Positions 5,504 through 6,380 of a stretch of 6,380 bases of DNA are shown one piece after another. Where the stretch lies: the NCBI GenBank assembly GCA_945878545.1, contig CAMCTQ010000077.1, positions 1-6,380 on the forward strand. Direction: 5' to 3'. Origin of the DNA: Rickettsia typhi. GTDB taxonomy: Bacteria; Pseudomonadota; Alphaproteobacteria; Rickettsiales; Rickettsiaceae. How positions within the stretch are numbered: the stretch's first letter is position 1; every line of letters starts with the position of its first letter. The notes below the pieces were generated by a model. It was not told where the DNA came from and made no database searches. It worked only from the letters and a program-made list of their open reading frames with translations. A program made the translations under genes and the position numbers.

Positions 5504-6380
5504 CAGATAAATTACAACCACCAAGAGGCATGAAAGATCTTTTTGGCGAAGATTTTGAGCTTCATAATCATATAATAGATACCGCCAAAAAAATAAGTAC
5601 CCTATATTGTTATGAGGGAGCGAGTACCCCAATACTTGAATATACAAAGATTTTTGACCGCACTCTTGGAGACACCTCGGATGTTGTAAGCAAAGAAATG
5701 TATAGTTTTTTGGATAGAAGCGGTGAAAGCGTAGCTCTTAGACCAGAATTTACCGCAGGAATTATAAGGGCTTTTATTTCCAATGGACTTCAGCAAAAGT
5801 TACCGTTAAAACTATTTTCTTATGGCCCAGTGTTTCGATATGACCGTCCTCAAGCTGGTCGTCAAAGGCAATTCCAACAAATTAATTACGAGTATATTGG
5901 CTCCAATGATCCATATTCTGATGCTGAAATTATCAAGCTGGCGGTGAGTTTACTTCAGGAACTAAATATCATTGATGACATAAAGTTGGAAATAAATTCG
6001 CTTGGATGTAAGAATTCAAGAGCTTCTTATCAAAATGCTTTAATCGATTATTTTACTAAATATAAAAATGATCTATCAGACGATAGTAAAAAAAGGCTGA
6101 GTAAAAACAACCCTCTTAGAATACTTGACTCCAAGGATGAAAATGATAAAAAAATAGCATTAAACGCGCCATTAATTGCTAATTATTATACTCCAGAATC
6201 AAAAATTTATTTTGATTGCGTGCTAAGATATCTAGATATTTCAAATATTAATTATAAAGTGAATCCAAGACTGGCTAGAGGCCTTGATTATTACTGCCAT
6301 ACTGCATTTGAATTTACAACCGATAAGTTGGGAGCTCAGAGTACAGTAATTGGGGGCGGACGCTACGATTATCTATGTGA
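5500..6380 (+). CDS. hisS: Histidyl-tRNA synthetase, N-terminal part (runs off the right edge)
   Basis: From ATG 5500 the frame stays open to the window end, giving 293 residues of a class II histidyl-tRNA synthetase (usually about 410-430), so the rest of the catalytic core and the anticodon-binding domain are outside the window. It activates histidine with ATP and charges tRNA-His in the cytoplasm. The start [10 protein letters not shown] (7-16) is typical. [10 protein letters not shown] forms motif 1, RPE (81-83) lies in the active site, and [19 protein letters not shown] (109-127) is motif 2 with its ATP-binding arginine R113. ARGLDYY (259-265) is the histidine-specific loop with catalytic R260, and IGGGRYD (284-290) follows. 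All visible key residues are present, so the enzyme looks active. The start codon overlaps the previous gene's stop as ATGA and has no Shine-Dalgarno, which implies translational coupling. Confidence 0.97.
   Translation, partial: MTDKLQPPRGMKDLFGEDFELHNHIIDTAKKISTLYCYEGASTPILEYTKIFDRTLGDTSDVVSKEMYSFLDRSGESVALRPEFTAGIIRAFISNGLQQKLPLKLFSYGPVFRYDRPQAGRQRQFQQINYEYIGSNDPYSDAEIIKLAVSLLQELNIIDDIKLEINSLGCKNSRASYQNALIDYFTKYKNDLSDDSKKRLSKNNPLRILDSKDENDKKIALNAPLIANYYTPESKIYFDCVLRYLDISNINYKVNPRLARGLDYYCHTAFEFTTDKLGAQSTVIGGGRYDYLC

Noticed and set aside
5092..5796. Minus-strand frames opposite the envelope-protein gene and hisS
   Set aside because: They overlap well-supported plus-strand genes and show no recognisable features.

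Overview
The window is a stretch of AT-rich (roughly two-thirds A+T by eye) bacterial chromosome. Its gene content and protein style point to an obligate intracellular alphaproteobacterium of the Rickettsiales, most likely Rickettsiaceae-like. The reasons are long AT-rich spacers, almost no Shine-Dalgarno sequences, Lys/Asn/Ile-rich proteins, an AGCS-type amino-acid carrier close to hisS, and a C-terminal 'IRPPDAKIPK' in TsaB. The taxonomic placement is inference; no marker in the window settles it.

Layout from left to right. Positions 157 to 1 (minus strand) hold the first 52 codons of a phosphomannomutase/phosphoglucomutase gene that runs off the left edge. It diverges across a 74-bp spacer from tsaB (232-930, plus), which encodes the non-catalytic partner of TsaD in tRNA t6A synthesis. 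A 175-bp spacer follows. Next is a lone gene of unknown function (1106-1948) encoding a basic, low-complexity 280-residue protein with a hydrophobic central segment and a seven-proline run near its C-terminus. It is the most accessory-looking gene here and a possible host-interaction protein.

Positions 1949-2462 are 514 bp with no convincing gene. They are not featureless. A 52-bp GC-rich island (29 of 52 bases G or C) lies inside a segment bounded by a perfect 9-bp inverted repeat. A second, imperfect inverted repeat partly overlaps it. There are also a 15-bp palindrome, a GC-rich hairpin, and short open frames on both strands that read like protein but lack credible starts. The simplest reading is a decayed palindromic or mobile element, followed by the promoter region of the next genes.

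Positions 2463-6380 look like one plus-strand transcription unit: an AGCS-family amino-acid:cation symporter (2463-3767), a single-pass envelope protein of unknown function (3794-5503), and hisS (5500 to beyond the right edge). The spacings are 26 bp and then a 4-bp ATGA overlap. Amino-acid uptake, an envelope protein and histidyl-tRNA charging are therefore probably co-expressed, and hisS translation is probably coupled to the unknown protein. The symporter has an unusual version of its family signature. I see no CRISPR array, tRNA, rRNA or intact insertion sequence.
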